DNA of 64,000 bases from contig JAUXUQ010000013.1 of the NCBI GenBank assembly GCA_030680605.1, positions 1 through 64,000 on the forward strand, read 5' to 3'. The stretch is from Gammaproteobacteria bacterium (GTDB taxonomy: Bacteria; Pseudomonadota; Gammaproteobacteria; SURF-13). The stretch's first letter is position 1, and each line of letters starts with the position of its first letter. A program made the position numbers and the translations under genes. Positions 44,589-56,154 of this stretch are shown one piece after another. The notes beneath the pieces were generated by a model. That model did no database searches. It was not told the origin of the DNA and was given only the letters and a program-made list of their open reading frames with translations.

Positions 44589-45521
44589 ATGTCATTATCG
44601 CACCCTCACGCCCCTACCCACGCACGCTCCGGTCGCCCGGCCGTGTACATCAGCGCCATACTGCTCACGCTGGGCTTTGCCCTGGTCGAAGCCGTGGCGG
44701 GCTGGTGGTCGGGCTCGCTGGCCCTCTTGGGCGATGCGGCACACATGGTCACGGACAGCGCTGCACTGGGACTGGCCGCCTTCGCGGCCTGGGTCATGCG
44801 CCGCCCGCCCTCCGCCCGCCACTCCTACGGACTGGGGCGGGCCGAAGTGGTGGTGGCGCTGATCAACGGCCTGTTCATGCTCGCAATCATCGGTGCCATC
44901 GGCTGGGCGGCAGTAGAACGCCTGCAGGCGCCGCAACCTGTGACGGGCTCGGTAGTGATGGCCGTGGCCGCGGTCGGGCTGCTGGTCAACGCGCTGGTGG
45001 CGGGCCGGTTGATGCGCAGCGAGCAGTCGCTCAACCTGCGCGGCGCGCTGCTGCATGTGCTGGCTGACCTGCTCGGCTCCGCCGCAGCACTGGTCTCCGG
45101 CCTCGTGATCCACTTCACCGGCTGGACGCCGGCCGACCCGCTGCTCGCCCTCGCGATCTGCGCCCTCATCCTGTACTCCAGCCTGCACCTGCTGCGCGAT
45201 GCGCTGCACATCATCATGGAGGGCGTGCCGCCCGAGCTAGACCTTGCCGAAATCGGCAACGCGCTGGCAGCCGTGCGAGGCGTGGGCTCAATCCATGACC
45301 TGCACATCTGGACGCTTTCGTCAGGGGTAGTGGCACTCTCCGCCCATGTGGTGGTGGACGACCTGCGCGGCTGGCATGAGGTGCTTGCCAGCCTGCGCGC
45401 GCTGTTGCATGAATGTTACGCCATAGACCACGTAACACTGCAACCGGAACCGCGCACTCACCCGCTCAAGCCCCTGCCCTACCCGCCGCGCACCACCCCT
45501 GAGGGATCAGAGACACCTTAA
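44589..45521 (+). CDS. Cation diffusion facilitator (Zn/Co/Cd exporter)
   Basis: The 310-residue protein has six membrane segments and a cytoplasmic C-terminal domain, as in ZitB/CzcD. The metal site appears as LLGDAAHMVTDSAAL in helix 2 and HVLADLLGS in helix 5 (HxxxD). The C-terminal part contains IHDLHIWTLSSGVVALSAHV. CDF proteins export divalent cations using the proton gradient. It is divergent from the binding lipoprotein gene and 72 nt upstream of pstS. Confidence 0.92.
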   Translation: MSLSHPHAPTHARSGRPAVYISAILLTLGFALVEAVAGWWSGSLALLGDAAHMVTDSAALGLAAFAAWVMRRPPSARHSYGLGRAEVVVALINGLFMLAIIGAIGWAAVERLQAPQPVTGSVVMAVAAVGLLVNALVAGRLMRSEQSLNLRGALLHVLADLLGSAAALVSGLVIHFTGWTPADPLLALAICALILYSSLHLLRDALHIIMEGVPPELDLAEIGNALAAVRGVGSIHDLHIWTLSSGVVALSAHVVVDDLRGWHEVLASLRALLHECYAIDHVTLQPEPRTHPLKPLPYPPRTTPEGSETP

Positions 45522-45526
45522 TCAAA

Positions 45527-45546
45527 CTGTCATTTTTCCCTGTCAT
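45527..45546 (+). promoter_or_regulatory. Candidate Pho box upstream of pstS, atypical spacing
   Basis: Two CTGTCAT heptamers (45527-45533 and 45540-45546) lie 48 nt before the pstS ATG. They are 13 bp apart start to start; the E. coli Pho box repeat is 11 bp. PhoB control of pstS is expected from other proteobacteria. Confidence 0.5.
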
Positions 45547-45593
45547 TCTGGCGCCAGTTTCAGATCCGGCCAATAATTCAGGAGGTAGTTTCA

Positions 45594-46640
<1,047 letters not shown>

Positions 46641-46667
46641 TCCGGAGTCCTGTGGATTTTGGGTGGC

Positions 46668-46697
46668 GAAAGGGCGTCCTCGGGCGCCCTTTCTTTT
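46668..46697 (+). terminator. Terminator between pstS and pstC
   Basis: AAAGGGCG and CGCCCTTT form a perfect 8-bp stem with an 8-nt loop and are followed by CTTTTT. It could make pstS the most abundant product or end its transcript completely. Confidence 0.85.
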
Positions 46698-46752
46698 TCC
46701 GGCCTTGCCAAGTAATAGGCCATACACAGCTCACACGGCCTGGCATCGTGGC

Positions 46753-46770
46753 CTGTCATCTAACTGTAAC
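46753..46770 (+). promoter_or_regulatory. Pho box upstream of pstC
   Basis: CTGTCATCTAACTGTAAC has two heptamers 11 bp apart, a near-perfect fit to the PhoB site CTGTCAT-N4-CTGTNAC. TATCAT about 13 bp downstream could be the -10. The pstC ATG is 60 nt away. Confidence 0.72.
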
Positions 46771-46829
46771 AATCGTATTTTATCATCGATTTTCTTGTCA
46801 TTATTTCCTCAGCAAATCGCCCTGACCCA

Positions 46830-47744
46830 ATGAGCCAACCAGCACCCTCACGATTTGCTTATCATATCCGGCGGCACCTGCTGGAGCGCATCATTCATGG
46901 CATCCTGTTCCTGGCGGCGTTCTCCGCCGTCGCCGTGACCATCGCCATTGTGGTTATTCTGGTGTACGAATCCCTGGGGTTTTTTGAGCATGTCTCGATT
47001 GTCGAGTTTCTGACCGACACCCAGTGGACCCCGCTGTTTTCCATCAAGCACTTCGGTGTCCTGCCGCTGGTGGCAGGCACCCTGGTAACGGCTGCGGTAG
47101 CGCTCGCCATTGCGGTACCTATCGGCACCATCACCGCGATCTACCTGAGCGAGTTCGCGCCGCACCGGGTACGCGAGACCGTCAAGCCTTTCCTTGAACT
47201 GCTGGAGGGCGTGCCAACCGTGGTGTACGGCTATTTCGCGCTGTTGTTCGTCACACCGCTGCTGCAGATCTTCATTCCCGACCTGCCCGGCTTCAACATG
47301 CTCGGCGCCGGTATCGTGATCGGCATCATGATCATCCCCTACGTAAGTTCGGTAAGCGAGGACGCGATGCGCGCTGTGCCCATGCACATCCGCGAGGGCT
47401 CCTACGCCATGGGCGCGACGCGCTTCCAGACCGCCATCCGGGTAGTAACCCCGGCCGCCACCTCCGGCATCGTGGCCGCCTACATCCTCGGCATCTCGCG
47501 CGCCGTCGGCGAAACCATGGTGGTGGCGGTCGCCGCCGGTACCCAGCCGAACCTGACCTGGAACCCGCTCGAAGGCGCGGCCACCATCACCGCCTATATC
47601 GTGCAGGTAAGCCTCGGCGATCTGCCGCACGGCAGCCTTGAGTACCAGAGCATTTTCGCAGTCGGCCTGGTGCTACTGATGATGACGCTGCTGTTTAATG
47701 TGATCGGCCACCGGTTGCGTAAACGCTTCCGCGAGGTGTACTGA
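46830..47744 (+). CDS. pstC: Phosphate ABC transporter permease PstC
   Basis: The 304-residue inner-membrane protein has about six membrane segments and the permease loop EGSYAMGATRFQTAIRVVTPAATSGI with the conserved EAA-like contact region. It ends at the pstA start with a one-base overlap. It forms the channel with PstA. Confidence 0.95.
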   Translation: MSQPAPSRFAYHIRRHLLERIIHGILFLAAFSAVAVTIAIVVILVYESLGFFEHVSIVEFLTDTQWTPLFSIKHFGVLPLVAGTLVTAAVALAIAVPIGTITAIYLSEFAPHRVRETVKPFLELLEGVPTVVYGYFALLFVTPLLQIFIPDLPGFNMLGAGIVIGIMIIPYVSSVSEDAMRAVPMHIREGSYAMGATRFQTAIRVVTPAATSGIVAAYILGISRAVGETMVVAVAAGTQPNLTWNPLEGAATITAYIVQVSLGDLPHGSLEYQSIFAVGLVLLMMTLLFNVIGHRLRKRFREVY

Positions 47745-48676
47745 TGTCCAATCCTGCCGACACCAAGATCGAAGACATCCGCGCCCTCATCGGCCGCCAC
47801 AAGCGCTGGGACCAGATCTTCGCCATTATCGGCCTGCTGGCGATGATGGTCGGCGTGATCACACTGATTGCGCTGTTCATGGATCTGCTCATTGACGGTT
47901 CATCGCGGCTCACCTGGCAGTTCCTCACCTCCTTCCCCTCGCGTCATCCGCTGGAGGCCGGCATCCTCTCGTCCTGGGTCGGCACCATTCTGGTGATGCT
48001 GGTCACGGCCCTGTCCGGGGTGCCGCTCGGCATCGCCGCCGGCATCTATCTTGAGGAATACGCGCCGCGCAACTGGATGACGGATCTGATCGAGATCAAC
48101 GTCACCAACCTGGCGGGTGTGCCATCCATCATCTATGGCTTGCTGGCGCTGGGTTTGTTCGTGTACCAGTTCGACCTTGGCGAGAGCGTGCTCGCCGCAG
48201 GACTGACGCTCGGCCTGCTGATCCTGCCGGTGGTGATAGTAGCGACGCGCGAAGCGATACGCGCCATTCCCGCCAGTATCCGCGAGGCGGCCTATGCCCT
48301 GGGCGCCACCAAGTGGCAAACCGTCTCACAGCATGTGCTGCCCTACTCCACGGCCGGCATTCTGACCGGCGTGATCATCGGCATGGCCCGCTCGATCGGC
48401 GAGACCGCGCCGATCATCACCATCGGCGCGCTCACTTTTATTGCCTTCCTGCCGCCGTCACCGTTCACAAGTGAGCCGCCCTTTGTCTCGTTCGACTGGC
48501 TGTTCGCGCCGTTCACAGTGCTGCCGATCCAGATGTTCAGTTGGGTATCGCGGCCGCAAGCGGCATTCCTGGACAACGCGGCAGCGGCCGGTGTGGTGAT
48601 CATCATCATGACGCTGGCGATGAACGCAGTGGCCATCGTCATCCGCTACCGCTTCCGCAAGCGCATAAAATGGTAA
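47744..48676 (+). CDS. pstA: Phosphate ABC transporter permease PstA
   Basis: The 310-residue membrane protein has six segments and the coupling loop [47 protein letters not shown] near the end is typical of PstA. It is followed by pstB after 10 nt. Confidence 0.95.
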   Translation: MSNPADTKIEDIRALIGRHKRWDQIFAIIGLLAMMVGVITLIALFMDLLIDGSSRLTWQFLTSFPSRHPLEAGILSSWVGTILVMLVTALSGVPLGIAAGIYLEEYAPRNWMTDLIEINVTNLAGVPSIIYGLLALGLFVYQFDLGESVLAAGLTLGLLILPVVIVATREAIRAIPASIREAAYALGATKWQTVSQHVLPYSTAGILTGVIIGMARSIGETAPIITIGALTFIAFLPPSPFTSEPPFVSFDWLFAPFTVLPIQMFSWVSRPQAAFLDNAAAAGVVIIIMTLAMNAVAIVIRYRFRKRIKW

Positions 48677-48686
48677 CAGGGAACCC

Positions 48687-49568
48687 ATGAACAAATCCGA
48701 GATACAGCCCGTCACACCCCCTCCCTTCCACGCATCCAGCTTAAGCCGGGTAACCAAACCGCCTGTGCCGGGTACCGGAAAGATGGAGGCAAAAGCAGCC
48801 CTGCCGCCGAGCAAGGCGCAGGTGCGCGGCCTCAATTTTTATTACGGCGGCACCGTGCAGGCGCTCAAGGACATCAACCTTGATCTGGCCGAGAAGCGCA
48901 TCACCGCCCTCATTGGTGCATCGGGCTGCGGCAAATCCACGCTCCTGCGCTGCTTCAACCGCATGCACGACCTCTACCCCAACAACCGCTACGAAGGCGA
49001 GGTTCTGATCCACCCGGACAACATCAATATCCTGGGCAAGAACGTGGATCCGATTGAGGTGCGCATGCGTATCTCGATGGTGTTCCAGAAACCGAACCCT
49101 TTCCCCAAGTCAATATACGAGAACGTGGCCTACGGGCTGCGTGTACGCGACATCAAGCGTCGCAGTCTTCTGGATGACAAGGTCGAGGAGGCACTACGCG
49201 GTGCGGCGCTGTGGGACGAGGTCAAGGATCGCCTGCACGACCTCGCCTTCAATCTGTCCGGCGGCCAGCAGCAGCGTTTGTGTATCGCCCGCGCACTGGC
49301 CACCGACCCCGAGATACTGCTGTTCGACGAACCGACCTCGGCGCTCGACCCGATCGCCACGGCGTCCATTGAGGAGCTCATCACCGTACTGAAACAGAAA
49401 GTGACCATCTTCATCGTCACGCACAACATGCAGCAGGCGGCGCGTGTTTCGGACTATACTGCATTCATGCATCTGGGCGAATTGGTGGAGTTCGGCGACA
49501 CCGACATCATGTTCACCAACCCGACCCACAAACAGACGGAAGATTACATTACCGGCAGATACGGCTAA
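48687..49568 (+). CDS. pstB: Phosphate ABC transporter ATP-binding protein
   Basis: The 293-residue ATPase has Walker [10 protein letters not shown], the signature [15 protein letters not shown] and Walker [16 protein letters not shown], with the switch His in [16 protein letters not shown]. It has an N-terminal extension of about 40 residues before VRGLNFYYG compared with E. coli PstB, so a downstream start is possible. The gene is 12 nt before phoU. Confidence 0.95.
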   Translation: MNKSEIQPVTPPPFHASSLSRVTKPPVPGTGKMEAKAALPPSKAQVRGLNFYYGGTVQALKDINLDLAEKRITALIGASGCGKSTLLRCFNRMHDLYPNNRYEGEVLIHPDNINILGKNVDPIEVRMRISMVFQKPNPFPKSIYENVAYGLRVRDIKRRSLLDDKVEEALRGAALWDEVKDRLHDLAFNLSGGQQQRLCIARALATDPEILLFDEPTSALDPIATASIEELITVLKQKVTIFIVTHNMQQAARVSDYTAFMHLGELVEFGDTDIMFTNPTHKQTEDYITGRYG

Positions 49569-49580
49569 GGAACGCTCATA

Positions 49581-50297
49581 ATGAAGCCCGAAATCTCGAC
49601 TCACATATCACGCCAGTATAACGAGGAACTGGAAGACATACGTACGCGCGTGCTCGCCATGGGGGGCCTGGTCGAACAGCACATCGACCAGGCGTTACAG
49701 GCCCTGGTCAAGGGTGATGTGGAGCTCGCCAACACCGTCGCCACGAATGACTATGAAGTCAACCGCATGGAAGTCGCCATTGACGAGGAGTGCAACCAGA
49801 TCATCGCCCGCCGCCAGCCTGCCGCGAGCGACCTGCGCATGGTAATGGCGGTCATCAAGACCATCTCCGACCTGGAGCGCATGGGCGACGAGGCGGAAAA
49901 GATCGCCCGCATGGCGGTGCGACTGGCGGACGAAGAGCGGCCCAAGAACAATTACATGGAAATCCAGTACCTCGGCAACCACGTGCGCGGCATGGTGCAT
50001 GATGCGCTCGACGCCTTTGCCCGCCTCGACACCGAGGCCGCGCTGCGCGTGGCGCGCGAAGACCTGCAGGTGGACAAGGAATACGACGGCCTGATCCGGC
50101 AGATGATCACCTTCATGATGGAAGACCCGCGCACCATCTCGCGCGCGCTCAACGTGATCTGGGCCGCACGCGCACTGGAGCGCATCGGCGACCACGCCAG
50201 CAACATCTGCGAATACGTGATTTATCTGGTGAAGGGCAAGGACGTGCGCCACACCAGCCTGGAGCAGATTGAAAGGGAATTACACCCACAAAAATAG
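49581..50297 (+). CDS. phoU: Phosphate signalling regulator PhoU
   Basis: The 238-residue helical protein has two PhoU repeats, each with the E/DxxxD metal-binding pattern (VIKTISDLERMGDEAEKIA and VIWAARALERIGDHASNICE). It connects the Pst transporter with the PhoR/PhoB two-component system and dampens phosphate uptake. It ends the pst operon. Confidence 0.96.
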   Translation: MKPEISTHISRQYNEELEDIRTRVLAMGGLVEQHIDQALQALVKGDVELANTVATNDYEVNRMEVAIDEECNQIIARRQPAASDLRMVMAVIKTISDLERMGDEAEKIARMAVRLADEERPKNNYMEIQYLGNHVRGMVHDALDAFARLDTEAALRVAREDLQVDKEYDGLIRQMITFMMEDPRTISRALNVIWAARALERIGDHASNICEYVIYLVKGKDVRHTSLEQIERELHPQK

Positions 50298-50314
50298 ACT
50301 GGATGCGTTTGCGT

Positions 50315-51358
50315 TTAACACCTGAACGCCACCATGTGATCCACGTCATAGCGTATCCCTACCTGCTCGCCTATCGCATGGTTGTGGTGGCTGGGGAATA
50401 GAGACAACACCTTCGAGCCGGTCGGCAGGCGCAGGGTGTACATGATCTCCGCGCCCTTGAATGCCTTGTGCAACACCTCGGCTCGCAACGGCGAGGCATC
50501 ATCATGCACAATATCATCCGGCCGCAGCAGCACCTCCACCGAGGTACCCTGCGGCCATGGGTAAGCGCGATTGCCCTGTATCGCGCCCACTTCGGTCTGC
50601 ACCGTATCGGGTGTCATCAGGGTACCGCGCATCAGCACCCCCTGACCGATAAAATCGGCCACGAAGCGATTACTGGGTTCGTGGTACAGGTTGTAGGGCG
50701 TATCCCACTGCAACACCCGGCCTTCGTCCATCACCCCGATCTGGTCGCCCCAGGCAAAGGCCTCGTGCTGGTCATGCGTAACAAGTATCGCGGTGCTGCC
50801 CTGGCCTTTCAGAATGGCGCGCACCTCCTGGCTCAGGCGCTCGCGCAACTCGACATCCAGATTGGAGAACGGCTCATCGAGCAGAATCAGCGCGGGCTGC
50901 GGCGCCAGCGCCCGGGCCAGCGCCACGCGCTGCTGCTGGCCGCCGGACAGCTCATGCGGATAACGCCCCCCCAACCCCTCCAGCCCGACCACCTCCAGCA
51001 GCCGCCGCGCCATGTTGTCGCGCGCCTTGCGGGTGAGGCCGCGCAGGCCGAAACAGATGTTGTCTGTAACACTGAGGTGCGGAAACAGCGCGTACTCCTG
51101 AAACACCATGCCCATCTGGCGCAGTTCCGGCGGCAACAGATAACCGGGGCGTGAAATACTGTGGCCGCTCAGCGTAATCTCGCCCTGCACCACCGGCTCG
51201 AAACCGGCCACGGCGCGCAACGCCGTAGTCTTGCCGCAGCCGGACGGCCCCAGCAGGCACACCAGCTCGCCCACATTGACGTGCATGGAGAAATCACGCA
51301 CCGCCACCTGCTCCTGATAGCGGCATTCGATCTTGTCCAGTTTCAGCAGGGCACTCAT
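50315..51358 (-). CDS. ABC transporter ATP-binding protein, FbpC/PotA-like (orphan)
   Basis: The 347-residue protein has Walker A GPSGCGKTTAL, Q-loop MVFQEYALFPHLSV, signature LSGGQQQR, Walker B LILLDEPFSNLD and a TOBE-like regulatory domain after residue about 240 (VEVLLRPDDIV). This layout fits ferric-iron or polyamine/sulfate importer ATPases. No permease or binding-protein gene is adjacent, so its partners lie elsewhere. The ATG at 51358 begins the conserved domain; the open frame runs to 51469. Confidence 0.88.
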   Translation of the reverse strand: MSALLKLDKIECRYQEQVAVRDFSMHVNVGELVCLLGPSGCGKTTALRAVAGFEPVVQGEITLSGHSISRPGYLLPPELRQMGMVFQEYALFPHLSVTDNICFGLRGLTRKARDNMARRLLEVVGLEGLGGRYPHELSGGQQQRVALARALAPQPALILLDEPFSNLDVELRERLSQEVRAILKGQGSTAILVTHDQHEAFAWGDQIGVMDEGRVLQWDTPYNLYHEPSNRFVADFIGQGVLMRGTLMTPDTVQTEVGAIQGNRAYPWPQGTSVEVLLRPDDIVHDDASPLRAEVLHKAFKGAEIMYTLRLPTGSKVLSLFPSHHNHAIGEQVGIRYDVDHMVAFRC

Positions 51359-51475
51359 GCGGCCTATCATAGCAAATTTGCGCGCATCAGCCTGTAGGCG
51401 GGCTGCTGCGTCAAGACAAGAGTCTATATTCAAGGGCCACTGGGAACCATTGCCGCTTCGAGCTATCATAGGGCC

Positions 51476-51856
51476 ATGGCGAACTACTGCAGCAAGCTGT
51501 CTACCATCCTTTTATTTGCCTTGCTGCAATGTTTTTCGCCGCTGTTGCACGCCCATGTTGACGCGGAATCTCACGCTCTATCCGGCATCCATCAGCACGT
51601 GACTGTGGAGTTGTACTGCCTCGACGGTGACCAGTCCCACTGCCACGATGCCCAGGTGCTGGATACCCAGGCTGTCGCGGCAACGCAGACCTTCCCCAAG
51701 AAGCCTTCCAACGCCATCCATGCCGGTGCGCTGACATTCCCTCTCTCCTCGGCACAGGCACAGACCCGTCTTGCGGCTACCCCCCCGGCCAGCACCGCCG
51801 TCCCACGCTGGCACTTTGCCTCACCCCCCGCGCACGCCCCGCCTTACCTCTTTTAA
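51476..51856 (+). CDS. Small exported His-rich protein preceding an efflux operon
   Basis: The 126-residue protein has a signal peptide (LSTILLFALLQCFSPLLHAH) and a periplasmic part with clustered histidines (HAHVDAESHALSGIHQH, then DQSHCHDA) and two Cys. It matches no family I can name with certainty. Similar small proteins before czc/cus operons are thought to bind metal in the periplasm. It lies 114 nt upstream of the adaptor gene. Confidence 0.6.
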   Translation: MANYCSKLSTILLFALLQCFSPLLHAHVDAESHALSGIHQHVTVELYCLDGDQSHCHDAQVLDTQAVAATQTFPKKPSNAIHAGALTFPLSSAQAQTRLAATPPASTAVPRWHFASPPAHAPPYLF

Positions 51857-51970
51857 TCTCCCGCAGTTCATAGTTTTTTAGTCGCCAGCTGCATTCGGGC
51901 GAATTTGGAAAACGGTTCCACTAATTCAGCAGGCCTGGCTGTTTGATGTCAGGCTACAGGAGTACAGGGT

Positions 51971-53074
51971 ATGCGCAAGTTGCGTGTGAGCTGTCTGCTA
52001 TTGAGCAGTATTTTTAATGTCACGGTGCTGCATGCCGGTGATGATATTGCGCTGTCGGCGCAACAGGCACAGGCGCTGGACATCATGAGCGCACCCCTGC
52101 AGAAACAGGACGCCGCATTGGGTGCGGGACTTCCCGCGCACGTCGTCATTCCCAACAACCAGATGCACGTGGTCAGCGCGCCCACGGACGGCTTTGTGCA
52201 GGCCATGCTGGTAGCGGTGAATGAGGAAGTGAAACAGGGACAGGCGCTGGCACGCCTGCAAAGCCCTGCGCTGGTCGAAGCGCAGCGCGCATTTTTGCAG
52301 GCGCTGGCGCACGCGCAGTTACAGCGCGACAATCTCAGCCGCGATCAGGCATTGTTCGATGAAGGCATCATCGCGCAGAGCCGCTATCTGGCGACCAAAA
52401 ATGCATACGCCGAGGCCGCCGCCGAGCTGGCCGGGCGCGAGCAGTTACTGGCGCTCTACGGCATGAGCGCATCGGCCATCAAGCGTGCGCGCGACCAGCG
52501 CACGCTGAACAGCACGGTCGAGATCGTCTCGCCCATCGCTGGCGTGGTACTGGAGCAACTGGCGGTCGCCGGCCAGCGCGCCGAGGCAACGGCGCCGCTG
52601 TATAAAGTGGCGAGTCTTGCGCCACTGTGGCTTGAGATCGCCGTGCCGCTGTCCGGCGTTGCGCAGACAGCAGCAGGCAACAACATCAGCGTGCCCGCCT
52701 ATCAGGCCAGCGGCAAGGTGTTGTCGGTGGGGCGGGGCGTGGACAGCGCCAACCAGACCGTGATGGTGCGCGCCGAGGTGACCGAAGGCGCGGAGCGCCT
52801 GCGCCCCGGCCAGCAGGTAGAGGCCCAGATCGCCGCAGCAGATTCTGCCACGCTGCAATGGGCCGTACCGAATCAGGCCCTGGTACGGCAGCAAGGTCGG
52901 GTGTATGTGTTTATACAAACCCCAGGCGGATACCGGGCGCAAGCGGTGACCGTGGTGAACGCGGCGGCGCAGACCAGCACCATTCAAGCTCCGTTGCGCG
53001 GTGATGAGCGCATCGCGGTGCGCGGCGTAGTCGCTCTGAAGGGCGCGTGGCAAGGGCTCGGAGGCGGCGAATGA
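51971..53074 (+). CDS. RND efflux periplasmic adaptor (CzcB/CusB-like)
   Basis: The 367-residue membrane-fusion protein has a signal peptide, a hairpin/lipoyl region (GFVQAMLVAVNEEVKQGQALARLQSPALVEAQRAFL), a helical hairpin and a beta-barrel part. It links the inner-membrane pump to the outer-membrane channel. Its TGA overlaps the pump ATG (ATGA). Confidence 0.9.
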   Translation: MRKLRVSCLLLSSIFNVTVLHAGDDIALSAQQAQALDIMSAPLQKQDAALGAGLPAHVVIPNNQMHVVSAPTDGFVQAMLVAVNEEVKQGQALARLQSPALVEAQRAFLQALAHAQLQRDNLSRDQALFDEGIIAQSRYLATKNAYAEAAAELAGREQLLALYGMSASAIKRARDQRTLNSTVEIVSPIAGVVLEQLAVAGQRAEATAPLYKVASLAPLWLEIAVPLSGVAQTAAGNNISVPAYQASGKVLSVGRGVDSANQTVMVRAEVTEGAERLRPGQQVEAQIAAADSATLQWAVPNQALVRQQGRVYVFIQTPGGYRAQAVTVVNAAAQTSTIQAPLRGDERIAVRGVVALKGAWQGLGGGE

Positions 53075-56000
53075 TACTCGCACGCCTGGTAGAATTCGCC
53101 CTGACCCAGCGCCTGCTGATGCTGCTGCTGATGCTGCTGCTCATCGCGGGCGGCAGCTACGCCTTCAAGGGCCTGCCCATCGACGCCTTCCCCGACGTCT
53201 CCTCCACCCAGGTCAAGGTCATCATCAAGGCCCCCGGCATGACGCCGGAAGAAATTGAGGCGCGCATCACCGCGCCCATCGAAGTGGAGATGCTCGGCAT
53301 CCCCAACCAGAAAATCCTGCGCTCGGTGACCAAGTACGGGCTCACCGACATCACGCTCGACTTTGCGGACGGCACCGACATCTACTGGGCGCGGCAGCAG
53401 GTCGCGGAGCGCTACAACAACATCACGGACGATCTCCCGCCCGGCATTGCCGGCGGCCTCGCGCCGATCACCACGCCGCTGGGTGAGATGTTCATGTTCA
53501 CCATTGAGGGCGGCGATCTCTCGCTCATGGAGCGCCGCAGCCTGCTCGACTGGGTGATCCGCCCGGCGCTGCGCACCTTGCCGGGCGTGGCCGATGTCAA
53601 CGCGCTGGGCGGGCTGGTGCGCAGCTTCGAGGTGGTGCCGGACAACATGGCCTTGCGCGCACGCGGCATCGGTTTGGGTGAATTGCAAACGGCGCTGGAA
53701 ACCAATAATCGCAACGACGGCGCCGGACGTCTCACCGACGGCGAAGAAGTATTGCTGGTGCGCGCGGAAGGCACGATCAAGACGCTGGACGACTTGCGCG
53801 CCATTGTCGTAACCAGCCGCGGCGGCACACCGGTACGCGTCGGCGATGTGGCCGAAGTGCGCATCGGCAGCCTCACCCGCTACGGCGTGGTAACCAAGGA
53901 CGGTCAGGGCGAGGCCGTACAAGGGCTGGTACTGGGCCTGCGCGGCGCGAACGCACAACAAGTGGTGAAGGGCGTGCGTAACAAACTGGCAGAGCTTGCT
54001 CCCACACTCCCTGCAGGAGTGAAGACCGAGGTATTTTACGATCGCGGCAGTCTGGTAGAGCGTGCAGTCGGCACGGTGTCTACCGCCTTGCTGGAAGCCA
54101 TCGTGCTGGTGGTGATTCTGCTGCTGCTGTTTCTCGGCAACCTGCGCGCCGCGCTGGTGGTGGCGCTGACCTTGCCACTGGCGGCCTTGGCCACCTTTAT
54201 CCTGATGCGGCAGTTCGGCATGTCCGCCAACCTGATGAGCCTGGGCGGGCTGGCGATTGCCATCGGCAGGCTGGTGGATGCCGCCGTGGTGGTGGTGGAA
54301 AATACCGTCTCGCATCTGGCGCACGACAAGAGCGCCGCAAAGCTGCCGCGCCTGCATGTGATTTATCGCGCGGTACGCGAAGTGGCGGCACCGGTCACGG
54401 CCGGCATTCTGATTATCATCATCGTGTTTCTGCCGCTGCTGACACTCCAGGGTCTGGAAGGCAAGTTCTTTGTGCCGGTCGCGCTCACCATCGTGTTCGC
54501 CCTGTCTGCCTCGCTGCTGCTGTCGCTCACCATCATCCCGGTGCTGGCTTCATTTCTGCTGAAGCAGGTGGCGCACCGCGAACCGTGGCTGGTGCGCAAG
54601 GCCAACGCGCTGTATGAGCCGACATTGCGCTGGGCCTTGGTACATGTGAAAACCGTGGTGACTGTGGCCGGCGTGGCCTTACTGCTCACTGTGTTGGTGT
54701 ACCTGCAAACCGGCAAGACCTTTATGCCGGAAATGGATGAAGGCGACCTCATCGTCGGCATCGAGAAGCTGCCGTCCATCAGCATCGAACAAACGGCCGC
54801 GCTGGATCTGAAAATCCATCAGGCGATCATGAGCCAGGTGCCGGAAGTGACCGGCATCGTGGCGCGGGCCGGGGCCGATGAGTTGGGGCTCGATCCGATG
54901 GGATTGAATCAGACTGACACCTATCTCCAGACCAAGCCGCGCAGCGAGTGGCGCGAGCCCGACGTGGAGTGGCTGAAAGATGAACTGCGTAAGGTGCTCG
55001 ATCAGTTGCCCGGCATTTCCTACAGCTTCACCCAGCCGATAGACATGCGCGTGCAGGAGATGATTATCGGCGTGCGCGGCGACGTGGCGGTGAAGGTGTT
55101 CGGACCGGAGCTTGCCGTCCTCAACCGCCTGGCGGCGGAAATCGAGACCGTACTGAAGACTGTCCCCGGCAGTCAGGACGTATACACCGTGCAGAACGAG
55201 GGCGTGCAATATCTCACACTGGAGATAGACCGTCTCGCCGCCGGGCGCATGGGCCTGAGCGTGGACGAGATCGGCGCGGCGCTACGTTCGCAACTGGAAG
55301 GCAAGACCCTGGGCGTGGTGCTGGAAGGCGCGCGACGCACGCCAGTATTGCTGCGCGGCGCCGATGCAGTGCGCGCCTCGCCCACCTTGTTTGCCGGTCT
55401 TACGCTGACGCTGGAGAACGGTGCCAGCGTACCGCTGTCGCAGGTGGCGCGCTTGCAGCGCGTGGACGGCCCGGTCAAGATCGATCGCGAAAACAGCGCC
55501 CGCATGGCGGTGACGCTCTCCAATGTGCACAACCGCGACCTGGTCGGCTTTGTGGAAGAAGCCAGACAGGCGGTGAGCGAGCGCGTGCCCTTGCCCGACG
55601 GCTACCGGTTGAGCTGGGGCGGGCAGTTTGAAAACCAGCAGCGCGCCGCTGCACGTCTCGCCATTGTGGTGCCGGTGGCGCTGGGGCTGATCTTTCTACT
55701 GCTGTTCGCCACCTTCGGTTCGGTACGTCAGGCCGTGCTGGTACTTTCCAACATTCCGTTCGCCATGGTCGGCGGCGTGTTCGCCCTCTGGCTCTCCGGT
55801 GAATACCTGTCCGTCCCCGCCTCGGTCGGCTTTATCGCCTTGCTCGGTATCGCGGTGTTGAACGGCGTGGTGATGGTGAGCTACTTCAACCAGCTGCGCG
55901 CGCAGGGCATGGCGCTCGCCGATGTGGTGGTCGAAGGCGCCAAGCGGCGTTTGCGCCCGGTGCTGATGACCGCCAGCATCGCCGCCTTTGGTCTGGTGCC

Positions 56001-56154
56001 GTTGCTGTTCGCCAGCGGCCCCGGATCGGAAATCCAGAAACCCCTGGCGATCGTTGTGATTGGCGGCCTGGTGAGCGCGACGCTGCTGACGCTGATTCTG
56101 CTGCCTATACTCTACCGCCGCTTTGGCGTTGGCCCCAAGGAGGCCGCCGTATGA
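53071..56154 (+). CDS. Heavy-metal RND efflux pump (CusA/CzcA family)
   Basis: The 1027-residue inner-membrane pump has twelve predicted membrane segments and two large periplasmic loops. The helix-4 signature AIAIGRLVDAAVVVVEN resembles the monovalent-cation (CusA, HME4-like) form more than the CzcA form (DFGxxxDGAV), with Arg where CusA has Ala-Met. This hints at Cu(I)/Ag(I) or an uncharacterised specificity. The ATG at 53071 has GGAGGCG in front; the frame opens at 53047. Confidence 0.9.
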   Translation: MILARLVEFALTQRLLMLLLMLLLIAGGSYAFKGLPIDAFPDVSSTQVKVIIKAPGMTPEEIEARITAPIEVEMLGIPNQKILRSVTKYGLTDITLDFADGTDIYWARQQVAERYNNITDDLPPGIAGGLAPITTPLGEMFMFTIEGGDLSLMERRSLLDWVIRPALRTLPGVADVNALGGLVRSFEVVPDNMALRARGIGLGELQTALETNNRNDGAGRLTDGEEVLLVRAEGTIKTLDDLRAIVVTSRGGTPVRVGDVAEVRIGSLTRYGVVTKDGQGEAVQGLVLGLRGANAQQVVKGVRNKLAELAPTLPAGVKTEVFYDRGSLVERAVGTVSTALLEAIVLVVILLLLFLGNLRAALVVALTLPLAALATFILMRQFGMSANLMSLGGLAIAIGRLVDAAVVVVENTVSHLAHDKSAAKLPRLHVIYRAVREVAAPVTAGILIIIIVFLPLLTLQGLEGKFFVPVALTIVFALSASLLLSLTIIPVLASFLLKQVAHREPWLVRKANALYEPTLRWALVHVKTVVTVAGVALLLTVLVYLQTGKTFMPEMDEGDLIVGIEKLPSISIEQTAALDLKIHQAIMSQVPEVTGIVARAGADELGLDPMGLNQTDTYLQTKPRSEWREPDVEWLKDELRKVLDQLPGISYSFTQPIDMRVQEMIIGVRGDVAVKVFGPELAVLNRLAAEIETVLKTVPGSQDVYTVQNEGVQYLTLEIDRLAAGRMGLSVDEIGAALRSQLEGKTLGVVLEGARRTPVLLRGADAVRASPTLFAGLTLTLENGASVPLSQVARLQRVDGPVKIDRENSARMAVTLSNVHNRDLVGFVEEARQAVSERVPLPDGYRLSWGGQFENQQRAAARLAIVVPVALGLIFLLLFATFGSVRQAVLVLSNIPFAMVGGVFALWLSGEYLSVPASVGFIALLGIAVLNGVVMVSYFNQLRAQGMALADVVVEGAKRRLRPVLMTASIAAFGLVPLLFASGPGSEIQKPLAIVVIGGLVSATLLTLILLPILYRRFGVGPKEAAV